DNA of 64,000 nucleotides, taken from NCBI RefSeq assembly GCF_002078605.1, contig NZ_MSJR01000001.1, positions 372,001 to 436,000 on the forward strand, in the 5' to 3' direction. The stretch comes from Salegentibacter sediminis. Lineage in GTDB: Bacteria > Bacteroidota > Bacteroidia > Flavobacteriales > Flavobacteriaceae. The notes under the pieces are model-generated. The model was not told where the DNA came from. It saw only the letters and a program-made list of their open reading frames with translations, and searched no databases. Shown here piece by piece: positions 53,750 to 62,705 of the stretch; position 1 is the first letter of the stretch, and each line of letters opens with the position of its first letter. Both the position numbers and the translations under genes were made by a program.

Positions 53750-54321
53750 CACAAGGAACCGATAAAAGTAAATTCGCCAGGGCAAAAAAAATGATGCTCT
53801 GGTTTGGGATTATAAGTATGGTAATGACCTTTGCCGGATTAACAAGTGCTTACGTGGTTAGTAAAAACAGGCCAGACTGGCTTACCGGTTTCGATCTGCC
53901 GAATGCCTTTATATGGAGTACTTTTGTGATAGTAGGAAGTAGTATCGCCTTTTTTCTAGCGAAAAGAAGTATTGCCGCTTCTAAACCTAAAAATGGAACA
54001 GCCTTTTTGCTTGGAACATTAATCCTGGCTCTTTTATTTGTAGCCCTTCAGTTTAAAGGCTTTAATGATATCGTATCGCAAGGATATTATTTTACAGGGA
54101 GTGAAAGTACCATCACTACATCTTTTATTTATGTATTGGTTTTGGTGCATTTAGCTCATTTAGCAGGGGGTTTAATAGTATTATTGGTAGTAATTTATAA
54201 CCATTTTAAACAACGCTACCGGCCGGGCCAAATGCTTGGGATCGAGCTGGGTGCCACCTTCTGGCATTTTGTAGATATTCTGTGGGTTTATCTGTTTTTA
54301 TTTTTATATTTCTTCAGATAA
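53740..54321 (+). CDS. Cytochrome c oxidase subunit III, short form
   Basis: The 193-residue protein has five membrane helices and is a heme-copper oxidase subunit III: KKMMLWFGIISMVMTFAGLTSAYVVSK, and VHLAHLAGGLIVLLVV, ending in ELGATFWHFVDILWVYLFLFLYF. It lacks the first two helices found in long subunit III forms. It overlaps cyoE by 10 bases. It may be one partner of a pair with the next gene. Confidence 0.93.
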   Translation: MDLTQGTDKSKFARAKKMMLWFGIISMVMTFAGLTSAYVVSKNRPDWLTGFDLPNAFIWSTFVIVGSSIAFFLAKRSIAASKPKNGTAFLLGTLILALLFVALQFKGFNDIVSQGYYFTGSESTITTSFIYVLVLVHLAHLAGGLIVLLVVIYNHFKQRYRPGQMLGIELGATFWHFVDILWVYLFLFLYFFR

Positions 54322-54333
54322 TAAAATTTACGT

Positions 54334-54341
54334 TATTTTTG
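54334..54341 (+). promoter_or_regulatory. -7 promoter element before the second subunit III gene
   Basis: TATTTTTG is a full TAnnTTTG match 34 bases before ATG 54376, so this gene can be transcribed separately from cyoE. Confidence 0.5.
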
Positions 54342-54375
54342 CGCAATACTCAAAAACTAAACTAAAAACTCTTCT

Positions 54376-55356
54376 ATGGACGCGACTGTTGTAAGAACAG
54401 GCACCGAAGGTAAATCCTGGGGCGGGGGGAATGAACCTCTTAAAGCAAGTTACGGAAAAATGATGATGTGGTTTTTCATCGTTTCCGATGCTCTTACTTT
54501 TTCAGGATTCCTTGCGGCTTATGGATTTTCAAGATTCAAATTTATCGATTCCTGGCCTATAGCCGATGAGGTATTTAATCACTTCCCATTCCTTCATGGC
54601 GTTGATGCTCCAATGTATTACGTAGCCTTAATGACTTTTATCCTTATTTTTTCGTCGGTAACCATGGTGCTGGCGGTAGATGCCGGCCATCAGATGAAAA
54701 AAGGAAAAGTGATTTTTTACATGTTCCTTACCATTATTGGTGGGCTTATATTCCTTGGTTCTCAAGCCTGGGAATGGAAAAATTTTATTACCGGGACCTA
54801 CGGCGCGGTAAGCACTAAAGGAGGTAATATTCTTCAGTTTGTAGATAACGAAGGCCATCGCGTGGCTCTCGCCGATGTGGCGCAGGTTATGCCAACCGAA
54901 CGCGTGCCTCATACCCGTGAAAGCGGGATTTGGTTTGAAGAAGGTGCAGCGCTTCCTACTTATACCATCGAAGAGATTAAAGCTGGTTTTGCGGCTAATG
55001 AAAACATTCTGGTACGAACCCAGGCTCTAACAGAAGAAGGTGAGAAAACTATCCTTAGCAGACAGGAGTCTTTAAAAAAGCTGGACGCCGAGGCGGTTGG
55101 AGTTATAGAAGGAGCAAATTTGACTCAAAATGAATATGGCCCACCACTGTTTGCCGATTTCTTTTTCTTTATTACCGGTTTCCATGGATTCCACGTCTTC
55201 TCAGGTGTTCTAATTAACATCATTATTTTCTTTAATGTGGTGATTGGTACTTATGAGAGACGCGGCAGCTATGAAATGGTTGAAAAAGTGGGGCTTTACT
55301 GGCACTTTGTAGATTTGGTTTGGGTATTTGTATTTACCTTCTTTTACCTGGTATAA
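54376..55356 (+). CDS. Cytochrome c oxidase subunit III, long form with an internal insertion
   Basis: The 326-residue protein is a second subunit III: KMMMWFFIVSDALTFSGFLAAYGFSRFK, and the end ADFFFFITGFHGFHVFSGVLINIIIFFNV ... GLYWHFVDLVWVFVFTFFYLV is typical. Between the helices, about residues 140-255 form a soluble insertion with no clear family (GGNILQFVDNEGHRVALADVAQVMPTE and on). Two subunit III genes side by side are usual for this phylum. Its promoter and the gap of 54 bases suggest partly separate expression. Confidence 0.92.
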   Translation: MDATVVRTGTEGKSWGGGNEPLKASYGKMMMWFFIVSDALTFSGFLAAYGFSRFKFIDSWPIADEVFNHFPFLHGVDAPMYYVALMTFILIFSSVTMVLAVDAGHQMKKGKVIFYMFLTIIGGLIFLGSQAWEWKNFITGTYGAVSTKGGNILQFVDNEGHRVALADVAQVMPTERVPHTRESGIWFEEGAALPTYTIEEIKAGFAANENILVRTQALTEEGEKTILSRQESLKKLDAEAVGVIEGANLTQNEYGPPLFADFFFFITGFHGFHVFSGVLINIIIFFNVVIGTYERRGSYEMVEKVGLYWHFVDLVWVFVFTFFYLV

Positions 55357-55382
55357 TTTTCTAAGACAGAACGAACAATATT

Positions 55383-55745
55383 ATGGCACACGAAACTGCA
55401 CATCATCACGAATCTAATACCAAAAGAATCTGGATTGTTTTTGCGATCCTTTCGGTTCTTACTATTGTAGAGGTAATTTTAGGAATAGTAAAACCTGGTT
55501 TTCTGGTTCATACCGATCTATTTAGTATGAAGCTGTTAAACTGGATCTTCATTATCCTTACGATCTTTAAGGCTTATTATATTGCCTGGGCCTTTATGCA
55601 CCTTGAAGGAGAAAAAAAAGGTTTACGAAGAGCAATTGTATGGACCGGGGTATTCTTAATAAGCTACCTGATATTTATTCTCCTTACCGAAGGAGATTAT
55701 GTATATGAAGTTTTTAAATCAAATCATGTGGCCTGGGATTTTTAG
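55383..55745 (+). CDS. Cytochrome c oxidase subunit IV family protein
   Basis: The 120-residue protein has three helices in the CoxD/subunit IV pattern (WIVFAILSVLTIVEVILGIV, LLNWIFIILTIFKAYYIAWAFMHLEGEKKGLR, and IVWTGVFLISYLIFILLTEGDYV). The N-terminus (MAHETAHHHESN) is His rich, as in CoxA of this window. It is last in the cyoE operon and followed by a terminator. Confidence 0.9.
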   Translation: MAHETAHHHESNTKRIWIVFAILSVLTIVEVILGIVKPGFLVHTDLFSMKLLNWIFIILTIFKAYYIAWAFMHLEGEKKGLRRAIVWTGVFLISYLIFILLTEGDYVYEVFKSNHVAWDF

Positions 55746-55770
55746 GCTAATGAAAGTTAAATGATAAAGA

Positions 55771-55800
55771 AAAGACGGTTTTATGAAGCCGTCTTTTTAT
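55771..55800 (+). terminator. Terminator of the subunit III/IV operon
   Basis: AAAGACGG (55771-55778) pairs with CCGTCTTT (55789-55796) and is followed by a short T-run. The -7 box of the next gene starts at 55798, inside the tail. Confidence 0.82.
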
Positions 55801-55805
55801 TTTTG
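55798..55805 (+). promoter_or_regulatory. -7 promoter element of the Sco-like operon
   Basis: TATTTTTG is a full TAnnTTTG match, 23 bases before ATG 55829. Confidence 0.55.
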
Positions 55806-55828
55806 TACCCAGTTGTTGAATTAGGTTT

Positions 55829-56473
55829 ATGAAAAAGTTTTTTGTACTCGTCGTACTCTTCGCATTACCCATTATCGCCTATCTCTTTTTTTCCTCCGGG
55901 CAAAATAACTTTGCTAAACTTCCGGTGCTTACCGAGGATATTCATGATATAAATGATTTTAAAAGTTTGCAGGGAGAGAAGGTTTCCCTGGATGATAAGA
56001 TTAGTATCGTGGCTTTCTTCGGAAAAAACCTGGATCAGATGAAGGGACATACCTTTAATTTAGATCAAAAGATCCTGGAGAAATACTATGAATTTAATGA
56101 CTTTCAGTTTGTGATCGTTCTGCCGGAATCGGCCCGGGAGAATGCGATTCGTTTTTCTGAAGATTTTGAGGCCATAGGAAATCCGCAGAATTGGAAATTT
56201 GTTTTCTCTTCCGAAGAAAAAGTAAAAGCGGTTTTTGAGAGTATGAACTCTAACCTTAAGCTGGATAAAAATCTTCACACGCCTTATGTTTTTATTGTAG
56301 ACAAAGACAGAAACCTTCGGGGTAGGAAGGACGATGAAGATTACGGAAAGATGTATGCATATGACGCCAGCTCTGTTGCCGATCTAAGCAATAAAATGAA
56401 CGATGACGTGAAAGTGATACTCGCCGAATATCGAATGGCCCTTAAAAAGAATAACGCCGAAAGGAAAAACTAA
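55829..56473 (+). CDS. Thioredoxin-fold protein without cysteines, Sco-neighbour
   Basis: The 214-residue protein has an N-terminal anchor (about 4-22) and a periplasmic domain with a thioredoxin-like order of strands (ISIVAFFGKNLDQMKGHTFNLDQKI, FQFVIVLPES, WKFVFSS, TPYVFIVDKDRNLRGRKDD). At the place of the Sco or thioredoxin CxxxC motif it reads GKNLDQMKG; the protein has no cysteine at all, so it cannot bind copper or do thiol chemistry like Sco. It may be a structural assembly factor. It is 32 bases before sco. Confidence 0.65.
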   Translation: MKKFFVLVVLFALPIIAYLFFSSGQNNFAKLPVLTEDIHDINDFKSLQGEKVSLDDKISIVAFFGKNLDQMKGHTFNLDQKILEKYYEFNDFQFVIVLPESARENAIRFSEDFEAIGNPQNWKFVFSSEEKVKAVFESMNSNLKLDKNLHTPYVFIVDKDRNLRGRKDDEDYGKMYAYDASSVADLSNKMNDDVKVILAEYRMALKKNNAERKN

Positions 56474-56505
56474 ATTTCCCGACCACCTTATTAAAAGCAT
56501 TTATA

Positions 56506-57240
56506 ATGAAGAATTATTCATACATAGGCATTTCCCTGATTATCCTGATTTTTGGGATCATATTTATTCCCAAAATAGTAGATCGTATCAGTAACGATTC
56601 AGTAGTAGAATCTGATAGGTTAAATGTCAAGGGAGCTGAGAGAAAATCTGCTCCTGCTGAAGAGCTCGCTTATATAGAGATAGATGGAGAACGAAAAAAG
56701 GCGCCTGAATTTGAACTGATTGATCAGAATGGAGACACTATTACCAATGAAGATTACCTGGGAAAAGTTTATGTAGCCGAATTTTTCTTCTCTACCTGCC
56801 CCAGCATTTGTCCTATAATGAATAGTAATTTGGTGGAGATCCAGAATGAGATCAAAAATGAAAATGATTTTGGGATCGCTTCATTTAGTATAGACCCCAC
56901 TTATGATACCCCAGAGGTCCTACAGGAATATGCAGAAAAGTACGGCATCACCAATCCTAACTGGCATCTTTTGACGGGAGATAAGGATGTTATTTATGGG
57001 TTGGCTAATAATGGGTTTAATATCTACGCCGAGGAAGACGAGAATGCTCCCGGCGGCTTTGCGCACCAGGGGATGTTTGCCCTTATAGATCAGGAAGGTT
57101 ACATCAGGTCGCGCAGAGATGCGTATGGCAACCCCATAATTTTTTACAGAGGTTATGTTGAGCGAAATAAATCTGTGGCCCAGGGACAGGAAACCCCCGA
57201 AATTGATATATTAATCGAGGATATAAAAAATTTACTGTGA
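56506..57240 (+). CDS. sco: SCO1/SenC family copper chaperone
   Basis: The 244-residue protein has an N-terminal anchor (about 5-22) and a Sco domain with the copper-binding cysteines in STCPSICPIMNSNL (Cys98 and Cys102) and the third ligand His187 in GGFAHQGMF. Sco proteins deliver or prepare copper for CuA of subunit II. Its end overlaps the DUF420 gene start (GTG 57237). Confidence 0.95.
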   Translation: MKNYSYIGISLIILIFGIIFIPKIVDRISNDSVVESDRLNVKGAERKSAPAEELAYIEIDGERKKAPEFELIDQNGDTITNEDYLGKVYVAEFFFSTCPSICPIMNSNLVEIQNEIKNENDFGIASFSIDPTYDTPEVLQEYAEKYGITNPNWHLLTGDKDVIYGLANNGFNIYAEEDENAPGGFAHQGMFALIDQEGYIRSRRDAYGNPIIFYRGYVERNKSVAQGQETPEIDILIEDIKNLL

Positions 57241-57776
57241 GAGCAAGACTAACTAAAACCGATAAAATTGCGGTGCCGGTAATAATAGGCCTTTCAATTG
57301 CCGTCCCCCTTCTTGTGCTTATTTTAATGTATCTCCCTGAGCGCTTTAATTTCTTTGGGGCACAGGCAGGAACCTTTCCTTTTTTTCACGCGGTGCTAAA
57401 TGGCTCCACAGCTGTTCTCCTAATATTGGGATATTTTTATATGAGAATCAAGGAATATAAGCACCACCGTAATACTATGATAAGTGCATTCTTCTTATCT
57501 GCAATTTTTCTGGTGAGTTATGTGATCTCAAAAATAAGCAACGACCCTGTACCTTATGGCGGGGAAGGCACCCTACGATATTTGTATTTCTTTATTCTTA
57601 TTACCCATATCATCCTTTCAGCGATAATTGTTCCCCTCGTTCTCTTTACCATGTATCGCGGACTTACCGCTGAATATGATAAGCACGCCCGCATCGCCCG
57701 GTGGACATTTCCTATTTGGTTGTATGTAGCTGTAACAGGTGTTTTAGTGTATATTTTTATGATGCCGTATTACTAA
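57237..57776 (+). CDS. DUF420 membrane protein (CtaM-like)
   Basis: The 179-residue protein has five helices and the DUF420 pattern with conserved His residues (FFHAVLNGSTAVLLILGYFYMRIKEYKHHRNTM, LITHIILSAIIVPLVLFTMYRGL, DKHARIARWTFPIWLYVAVTGVLVYIFM). DUF420/CtaM proteins are needed for maturation of A-type oxidases in other bacteria. The start is GTG 57237, overlapping the sco stop by 3 bases. Confidence 0.92.
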   Translation: MRARLTKTDKIAVPVIIGLSIAVPLLVLILMYLPERFNFFGAQAGTFPFFHAVLNGSTAVLLILGYFYMRIKEYKHHRNTMISAFFLSAIFLVSYVISKISNDPVPYGGEGTLRYLYFFILITHIILSAIIVPLVLFTMYRGLTAEYDKHARIARWTFPIWLYVAVTGVLVYIFMMPYY

Positions 57777-57820
57777 AATCCCTGCCGTGTTAAATCTTTT
57801 CCCGGCTGCGTCTAAATTTT

Positions 57821-57828
57821 TAAATTTG
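57821..57828 (+). promoter_or_regulatory. -7 promoter element of the small CxxC gene
   Basis: TAAATTTG is a full TAnnTTTG match, 17 bases before ATG 57846. Confidence 0.5.
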
Positions 57829-57845
57829 TGCTTCAATTATAAAAA

Positions 57846-58079
57846 ATGAAAACCAGGTTTTTATTCTTATTTCTTTTACTATTACTTCTTCCGATAGCTG
57901 CTGAAGCCCAATGTGCTATGTGCAGAGCGGTTCTTGAAAGTGAGGGTGACCAAAGCATGGCTAAAGGGATAAACGATGGGATTCTATACCTGATGCTATT
58001 CCCCTATCTTCTCATTGGAGGAATAGGTTATTTTATTTACCGTTCCCGCAAAAAAGCTCGTAAATCTGGCGAAGCTTAA
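57846..58079 (+). CDS. Small exported CxxC membrane peptide near the oxidase genes
   Basis: The 77-residue protein has a signal peptide ending AEA-Q, so the mature chain would begin QCAMC (Cys23 and Cys26), followed by about 15 residues and one membrane helix (about 43-63), and a basic cytoplasmic tail (YRSRKKARKSGEA). A CxxC at the mature N-terminus in the periplasm, next to Sco and DUF420, suggests a role in copper or redox handling during oxidase assembly. No known family comes to mind. Confidence 0.7.
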   Translation: MKTRFLFLFLLLLLLPIAAEAQCAMCRAVLESEGDQSMAKGINDGILYLMLFPYLLIGGIGYFIYRSRKKARKSGEA

Positions 58080-58184
58080 ATCCTTGGGAATTATTTTTTA
58101 AGATAAAATGTAACTTTTTCGGTTTCGCAGAGTCTTATGGGTGATACTTTTCATTAAAAGTTGACAACCTGTAAATTCACTGCA

Positions 58185-58886
58185 ATGATAGAAATTAGAG
58201 ATCTTCATAAGTCCTATAGAATGGGCAGTAATTCGTTGCACGTTTTAAAAGGAATTAATTTTAGCGTAGCCGAAGGAGAACTCGTTTCTATTATGGGGTC
58301 TTCTGGATCAGGTAAATCTACCCTTTTGAACATTCTTGGAATGCTTGATGAAGCAGATTTAGGCTCTTATACCCTGGATGGCGTACCTATTAAAAATCTA
58401 AATGAAAAAATAGCCGCTCGGTACCGTAATAAGTTTTTGGGTTTCATTTTTCAGTCTTTCAATCTTATTTCTTATAAAAATGCTTTGGATAATGTTGCGC
58501 TTCCGCTGTATTACCAGGGAATTAAACGCGGTGAACGTATAGAAAAGGCAATGGCTTACCTGGAAAAAGTTGGCCTTGCCGACTGGGCAGGACATTTGCC
58601 CAATGAACTTTCCGGAGGGCAAAAACAGCGGGTTGCCATCGCAAGAGCATTAGCCAGTGATCCAAAAGTGCTTCTAGCCGATGAACCTACCGGAGCATTA
58701 GACTCAAAAACATCTTATGAAGTGATGAATCTAATTCAGGAGATCAATGATGAAGGCCGAACAATACTTGTAGTAACTCACGAACCCGATATTGCTGCAA
58801 TGACAAAGAGGATCGTCAATTTAAAAGACGGTAAGATAATTCAGGATACCAAGGTTAATCAAGTAAGAGCGCTGGAAAATGTTTGA
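58185..58886 (+). CDS. ABC transporter ATPase, MacB/LolD type
   Basis: The 233-residue ATPase has Walker A (GSSGSGKST), the Q-loop (FQSFNL), the signature ([15 protein letters not shown]), Walker B ([12 protein letters not shown]) and the H-loop (VTHEPDI). The closeness to LolD/MacB is clear from the pattern. I chose ATG 58185 ([14 protein letters not shown]) over the upstream TTG 58161. It overlaps the next gene by 8 bases. With the following four genes it forms a tripartite exporter. Confidence 0.95.
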   Translation: MIEIRDLHKSYRMGSNSLHVLKGINFSVAEGELVSIMGSSGSGKSTLLNILGMLDEADLGSYTLDGVPIKNLNEKIAARYRNKFLGFIFQSFNLISYKNALDNVALPLYYQGIKRGERIEKAMAYLEKVGLADWAGHLPNELSGGQKQRVAIARALASDPKVLLADEPTGALDSKTSYEVMNLIQEINDEGRTILVVTHEPDIAAMTKRIVNLKDGKIIQDTKVNQVRALENV

Positions 58887-60126
58887 TTTAGAACGTTGGG
58901 AAGAGATCTTTGATACGATTCGTAAAAATAAATTACGAACCTTTTTAACCGGGCTTTCGGTAGCTTCAGGGATCTTTATTTTGGTGGTGCTTCTGGGGAT
59001 TGGTGAAGGGATGCGTAATGGAATTTCACAGGAGTTTGAAAGAGACGCCGCCAATATTATTTATGTTTATACCGGTGTAACTTCTAAAGAATACAAAGGT
59101 TTAAACCCGGGTAGGAGAATTCAAATGAAGAATGAAGATTTTGACTACACCGCTCTAAAACACCAGGACGACTTAGAATTTAGATCTTCTATTTTTAGAA
59201 TTTGGAATGGTATCGTAAACTACGGTAAAGAATCTGGTTCTTACCGTGTAGAAGGTGTTTATCCCGATTATCAGTTTCTTGAAAATAGCGGGATGATAGA
59301 AGGCCGATTTGTAAATTATAAAGATCACGACAATTTTGAAAAAGTTGTAGTGGTAGGGAATAAAGTTCGAAACGACCTTTTTAAAGATAGTAAAGACCCA
59401 ATTGGGAAATACGTTCAAATATCCGGAATAAATTTTAAAGTAATTGGAGTTTATACCGATCCGGGAGGCGAACGGGAAGAAAGTAGGGTTTTTATGCCAA
59501 TTTCTACCGCTCAACGTGTTTTTGGTGGGGGTAACAATATTGCCAATATGGCGTTCACCTTAGAGCCCGAAGACAATTTTAAAGCTGCTCTCGCTGCTTC
59601 TAATCGGTTTACCGCCGATGTTGAAAATCAACTTAAAGAAACACATACTATAGCTCCAGATGATGAAAGTGCGGTAAGCATTAATAATTCCCTGGAAAAT
59701 GCGAAGCGCTTCTACGATCTTATGGATATGATAAAATTCTTCTTTTGGGGTGTGGGTATTTGTACCATTATCGCCGGGGTTGTGGGAGTAAGTAACATTA
59801 TGCTCATTATCGTAAAGGAAAGAACCAGGGAAATAGGAATTCGGAAGGCACTTGGGGCAGAGCCGCTTTCAATTGTGGGAATGGTGTTGCACGAATCTAT
59901 TTTTGTGACCGCAATTGCTGGTTTCATTGGTTTAATAGCCAGTTTAATGTTACTGGAATTTGTGGGGCCGCTTATAGAAACTCAATATATCGCCAATCCT
60001 GCAGTTAATTTCAATGTAGCGCTTACCACCGTTTTTATTTTAGTGATTGCCGGTGCTATTGCCGGATTTTTCCCTGCCTGGAGGGCTGCGAGAATTAAAC
60101 CTATTGATGCATTAAGAGACGAATAA
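58879..60126 (+). CDS. MacB-like ABC transporter permease, first copy
   Basis: The 415-residue protein has the MacB/FtsX-type layout: helix at about 19-40 (RTFLTGLSVASGIFILVVLLGIG), a large periplasmic domain, then three helices at the end with GVSNIMLIIVKERTREIGIRKALGA as a family landmark. It is fused to nothing else and works with the ATPase before it. It is one base before the second copy. Confidence 0.93.
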   Translation: MFDLERWEEIFDTIRKNKLRTFLTGLSVASGIFILVVLLGIGEGMRNGISQEFERDAANIIYVYTGVTSKEYKGLNPGRRIQMKNEDFDYTALKHQDDLEFRSSIFRIWNGIVNYGKESGSYRVEGVYPDYQFLENSGMIEGRFVNYKDHDNFEKVVVVGNKVRNDLFKDSKDPIGKYVQISGINFKVIGVYTDPGGEREESRVFMPISTAQRVFGGGNNIANMAFTLEPEDNFKAALAASNRFTADVENQLKETHTIAPDDESAVSINNSLENAKRFYDLMDMIKFFFWGVGICTIIAGVVGVSNIMLIIVKERTREIGIRKALGAEPLSIVGMVLHESIFVTAIAGFIGLIASLMLLEFVGPLIETQYIANPAVNFNVALTTVFILVIAGAIAGFFPAWRAARIKPIDALRDE

Positions 60127-60127
60127 T

Positions 60128-61393
60128 ATGTTTAGCAGGGATAAATGGAGCGAAATAATTGAAGCACTAAGTTCTAACTGGTTTAGAACTTTACTAACTG
60201 CTTTTGGGGTAATGTGGGGAATCTTTATTCTTGTAATTCTACTTGCTGCAGGAAAAGGCCTTGAAAATGGCGTAAAAAAAGGATTTGGAGGTATTGCTAC
60301 CAATACCATGTTCATGTGGACACAAACTCCGTCTAAACCATATAAAGGCTTGCCTAAAGGCCGAAACTATAATTTTAAAACAGGAGATGTTGAAGCGCTT
60401 AGAGAAAATGTACCGGGACTTCGGTTTATTTCTCCAAGAAATCAATTAGGAGGTTTTGGCGGAAATAATAATGTGGTGCGGGGCCTTCAAACCGGGGCTT
60501 TCAACGTTTATGGCGATTATCCCGAGATCATTCAGCAAGAACCTATGGATGTCACTGCCGGAAGGTTTATCAATTATCTCGATATTGAGGAAAAACGCAA
60601 AGTTGCCATAATTGGCGAAGGGGTAAGGCGCGAACTTTATGAAAAGGATGAAGAGGTTTTGGGGACCTATCTTAAAATAAATGGTGTCAATTTTATGGTA
60701 ATAGGTACCTATAAGAAAAAAGGCGGTGGCGGCGGAAATGCAGAAGAAGCTCAAAAAGAAATCTATGTGCCATTTACCGCGTTTTCCCAGGCATTTAATA
60801 TGGGTGATACCGTAGGTTGGATGGCGATTACCGCTAACGATGAAAATTCTATCACCAGTTTAAAATCACGTATTCTGGATCTTATAAAAAGTAGGCATTC
60901 TATTCATCCCGAAGATGACCGTGCTGTTGGGAATTTTGATTTATATGAGGAATTCAACAAAATAAACGGGTTGTTCGTGGCGCTAAAAGCAGTCGCCTAT
61001 TTTGTAGGTATTCTCGTTTTGCTTTCAGGAATTATTGGGATTAGTAATATTATGCTCATCGTGGTAAAAGAAAGAACAAACGAAATTGGTGTAAGAAGAG
61101 CTCTTGGCGCTACGCCCTGGTCTATTAGAGGGCAGATTTTAATGGAATCTATTTTCCTGACTATTATTTCGGGAATGGCCGGGATTATTTTCGCAACTGG
61201 AATAATTGCAGCAGTAAATTATGCTTTAAGCGGAATGGATACATCAGAAATGATGTTTGCTAACCCAAGTGTAGATTTGGGTGTAGTGCTTACCGCACTG
61301 GCAATTTTAGTATGCTCAGGTTTGTTGGCGGGGCTTATCCCGGCACAAAATGCGATAAAAATAAAGCCCGTAGATGCCCTTAGAACCGAATAA
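60128..61393 (+). CDS. MacB-like ABC transporter permease, second copy
   Basis: The 421-residue protein has the same four-helix layout (RTLLTAFGVMWGIFILVILLAAGKG, then GISNIMLIVVKERTNEIGVRRALGA). It is diverged from its neighbour but clearly of the same family, so the exporter is probably a heterodimer. Gly-rich KKKGGGGGNAEE interrupts the periplasmic domain. The substrate is unknown; macrolides, peptides or lipoproteins are all possible for this type. Confidence 0.93.
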   Translation: MFSRDKWSEIIEALSSNWFRTLLTAFGVMWGIFILVILLAAGKGLENGVKKGFGGIATNTMFMWTQTPSKPYKGLPKGRNYNFKTGDVEALRENVPGLRFISPRNQLGGFGGNNNVVRGLQTGAFNVYGDYPEIIQQEPMDVTAGRFINYLDIEEKRKVAIIGEGVRRELYEKDEEVLGTYLKINGVNFMVIGTYKKKGGGGGNAEEAQKEIYVPFTAFSQAFNMGDTVGWMAITANDENSITSLKSRILDLIKSRHSIHPEDDRAVGNFDLYEEFNKINGLFVALKAVAYFVGILVLLSGIIGISNIMLIVVKERTNEIGVRRALGATPWSIRGQILMESIFLTIISGMAGIIFATGIIAAVNYALSGMDTSEMMFANPSVDLGVVLTALAILVCSGLLAGLIPAQNAIKIKPVDALRTE

Positions 61394-61436
61394 AAAGAAA
61401 AAAAGTAAAGAAGACAAATACAATCAAAAAATGAAA

Positions 61437-61451
61437 CCAGCATGATGCTGG
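61437..61451. repeat. Short inverted repeat before the adaptor gene
   Basis: CCAGCA (61437-61442) and TGCTGG (61446-61451) pair around TGA. No T-run follows. It lies in the 131-base gap between the permease and adaptor genes and may be a processing or pausing site. Confidence 0.4.
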
Positions 61452-61524
61452 ACCTAATAAGCAAAACAGGGAAATGATTTTAAACCTGTGATAATTTTCC
61501 AATTATGAGTCAAAAATTAACCAG

Positions 61525-62643
61525 ATGAAAAAAACAGTTACCATTTCAATTTTAGTACTAATCGCCGTGGTTTTTGTAGGCGCGTTATACTATTTGTTTC
61601 AGAAAAATCAGGAGGATCCTACGGTTTATGAAACCGAACAGGCTTCTGTAGAAACCATCGTCAAAAAGACTGTGGCCACAGGAAATATTGTTCCGAAGGA
61701 AGAAGTGCTTATTAAGCCCAATATTTCAGGAATTATAGACGAAATATATATTGAAGCCGGCGAGAAAGTGAAGGCTGGAGATCTTATTGCTAAAATACGC
61801 GTAATCCCAAATGTAAATTCATTGCAAAGTGCGAAAGATGCCGTGGCTACTGCCAAGATCAATTTAGATAATGAGAAAAAAACCTTTGAAAGACAAAAAT
61901 CTTTGTTCGAAAAAGGAGTGATCTCTCAAAATGATTTTGACAATGCCGAAGCCAATTACAAAAGGATGCAACAAAACTACCGCTCTGCAGAGCAGAATTT
62001 CGAAATTGTGCAAACAGGAACCACTAGTGGAATTGGGAGTGCTGCTAATACACTTATTCGCTCCACGGTAGACGGGATGGTGCTAGATGTTCCCGTTAAG
62101 GTAGGAAACCAGGTGATTGAAAGTAATAACTTTAATGATGGTACTACTTTAGCGACTCTTGCTGATGTGAACGAAATGATTTTTGAAGGAAAAGTTGATG
62201 AAAGTGAAGTGGGGAAAATTAAGGAAGATTTACCGCTGGAAGTAACGGTTGGTGCTATAGAGAATAAAACTTTCAATGCAGTTTTAGATTATATCGCTCC
62301 AAAAGGTGTGGATGAAAATGGAGCTATTCAATTTGAGATTAAAGGAACTTTAGATAAGGCCGATACAACTTTTATTCGTGCCGGTTTAAGCGCCAATGCC
62401 TCTATTATTTTAGATCGGGCAGATGAGGTTCTGGCAATTAAAGAAGCTTTAGTGCAGTTTGATCCTAAAACCCAGGAGCCATTTGTGGAAGTAGAAACCG
62501 GAGATCAGCAATTTGAAAGAAGAGATTTGGAATTAGGAATTAGTGATGGGATTCAGGTTGAAGTGAAAAATGGTATTTCTAAAGACGATAAAATTAAGGT
62601 TTGGAACAAAGTACAACCTGGTCCGGAATTCGCCGGCAGATAG
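61525..62643 (+). CDS. Efflux transporter periplasmic adaptor (HlyD/MacA type)
   Basis: The 372-residue protein has an N-terminal membrane anchor (about 5-24), a lipoyl-like half motif (SGIIDEIYIEAGEKVKAGDLIAKI), a coiled-coil hairpin of about 75 residues (DAVATAKINLDNEKKTFERQKSLFEKGVISQNDFDNAEANYKRMQQNYRSAEQNF), the second lipoyl half and a beta barrel. It links the MacB-like permeases to the outer-membrane TolC-like protein. It is the fourth gene of the exporter cluster. Confidence 0.93.
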   Translation: MKKTVTISILVLIAVVFVGALYYLFQKNQEDPTVYETEQASVETIVKKTVATGNIVPKEEVLIKPNISGIIDEIYIEAGEKVKAGDLIAKIRVIPNVNSLQSAKDAVATAKINLDNEKKTFERQKSLFEKGVISQNDFDNAEANYKRMQQNYRSAEQNFEIVQTGTTSGIGSAANTLIRSTVDGMVLDVPVKVGNQVIESNNFNDGTTLATLADVNEMIFEGKVDESEVGKIKEDLPLEVTVGAIENKTFNAVLDYIAPKGVDENGAIQFEIKGTLDKADTTFIRAGLSANASIILDRADEVLAIKEALVQFDPKTQEPFVEVETGDQQFERRDLELGISDGIQVEVKNGISKDDKIKVWNKVQPGPEFAGR

Positions 62644-62705
62644 ATTTTTATTTCAAAATGTAACAAGTTTAGAATTTCACAGACTCATCAACTACAATTC
62701 CGATT

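Noticed and set aside
58161-58184. TTGACA before the ABC ATPase gene as a sigma-70 type -35 box
   Set aside because: Bacteroidota use a different promoter consensus, no suitable -7 box follows, and one hexamer match is expected by chance.
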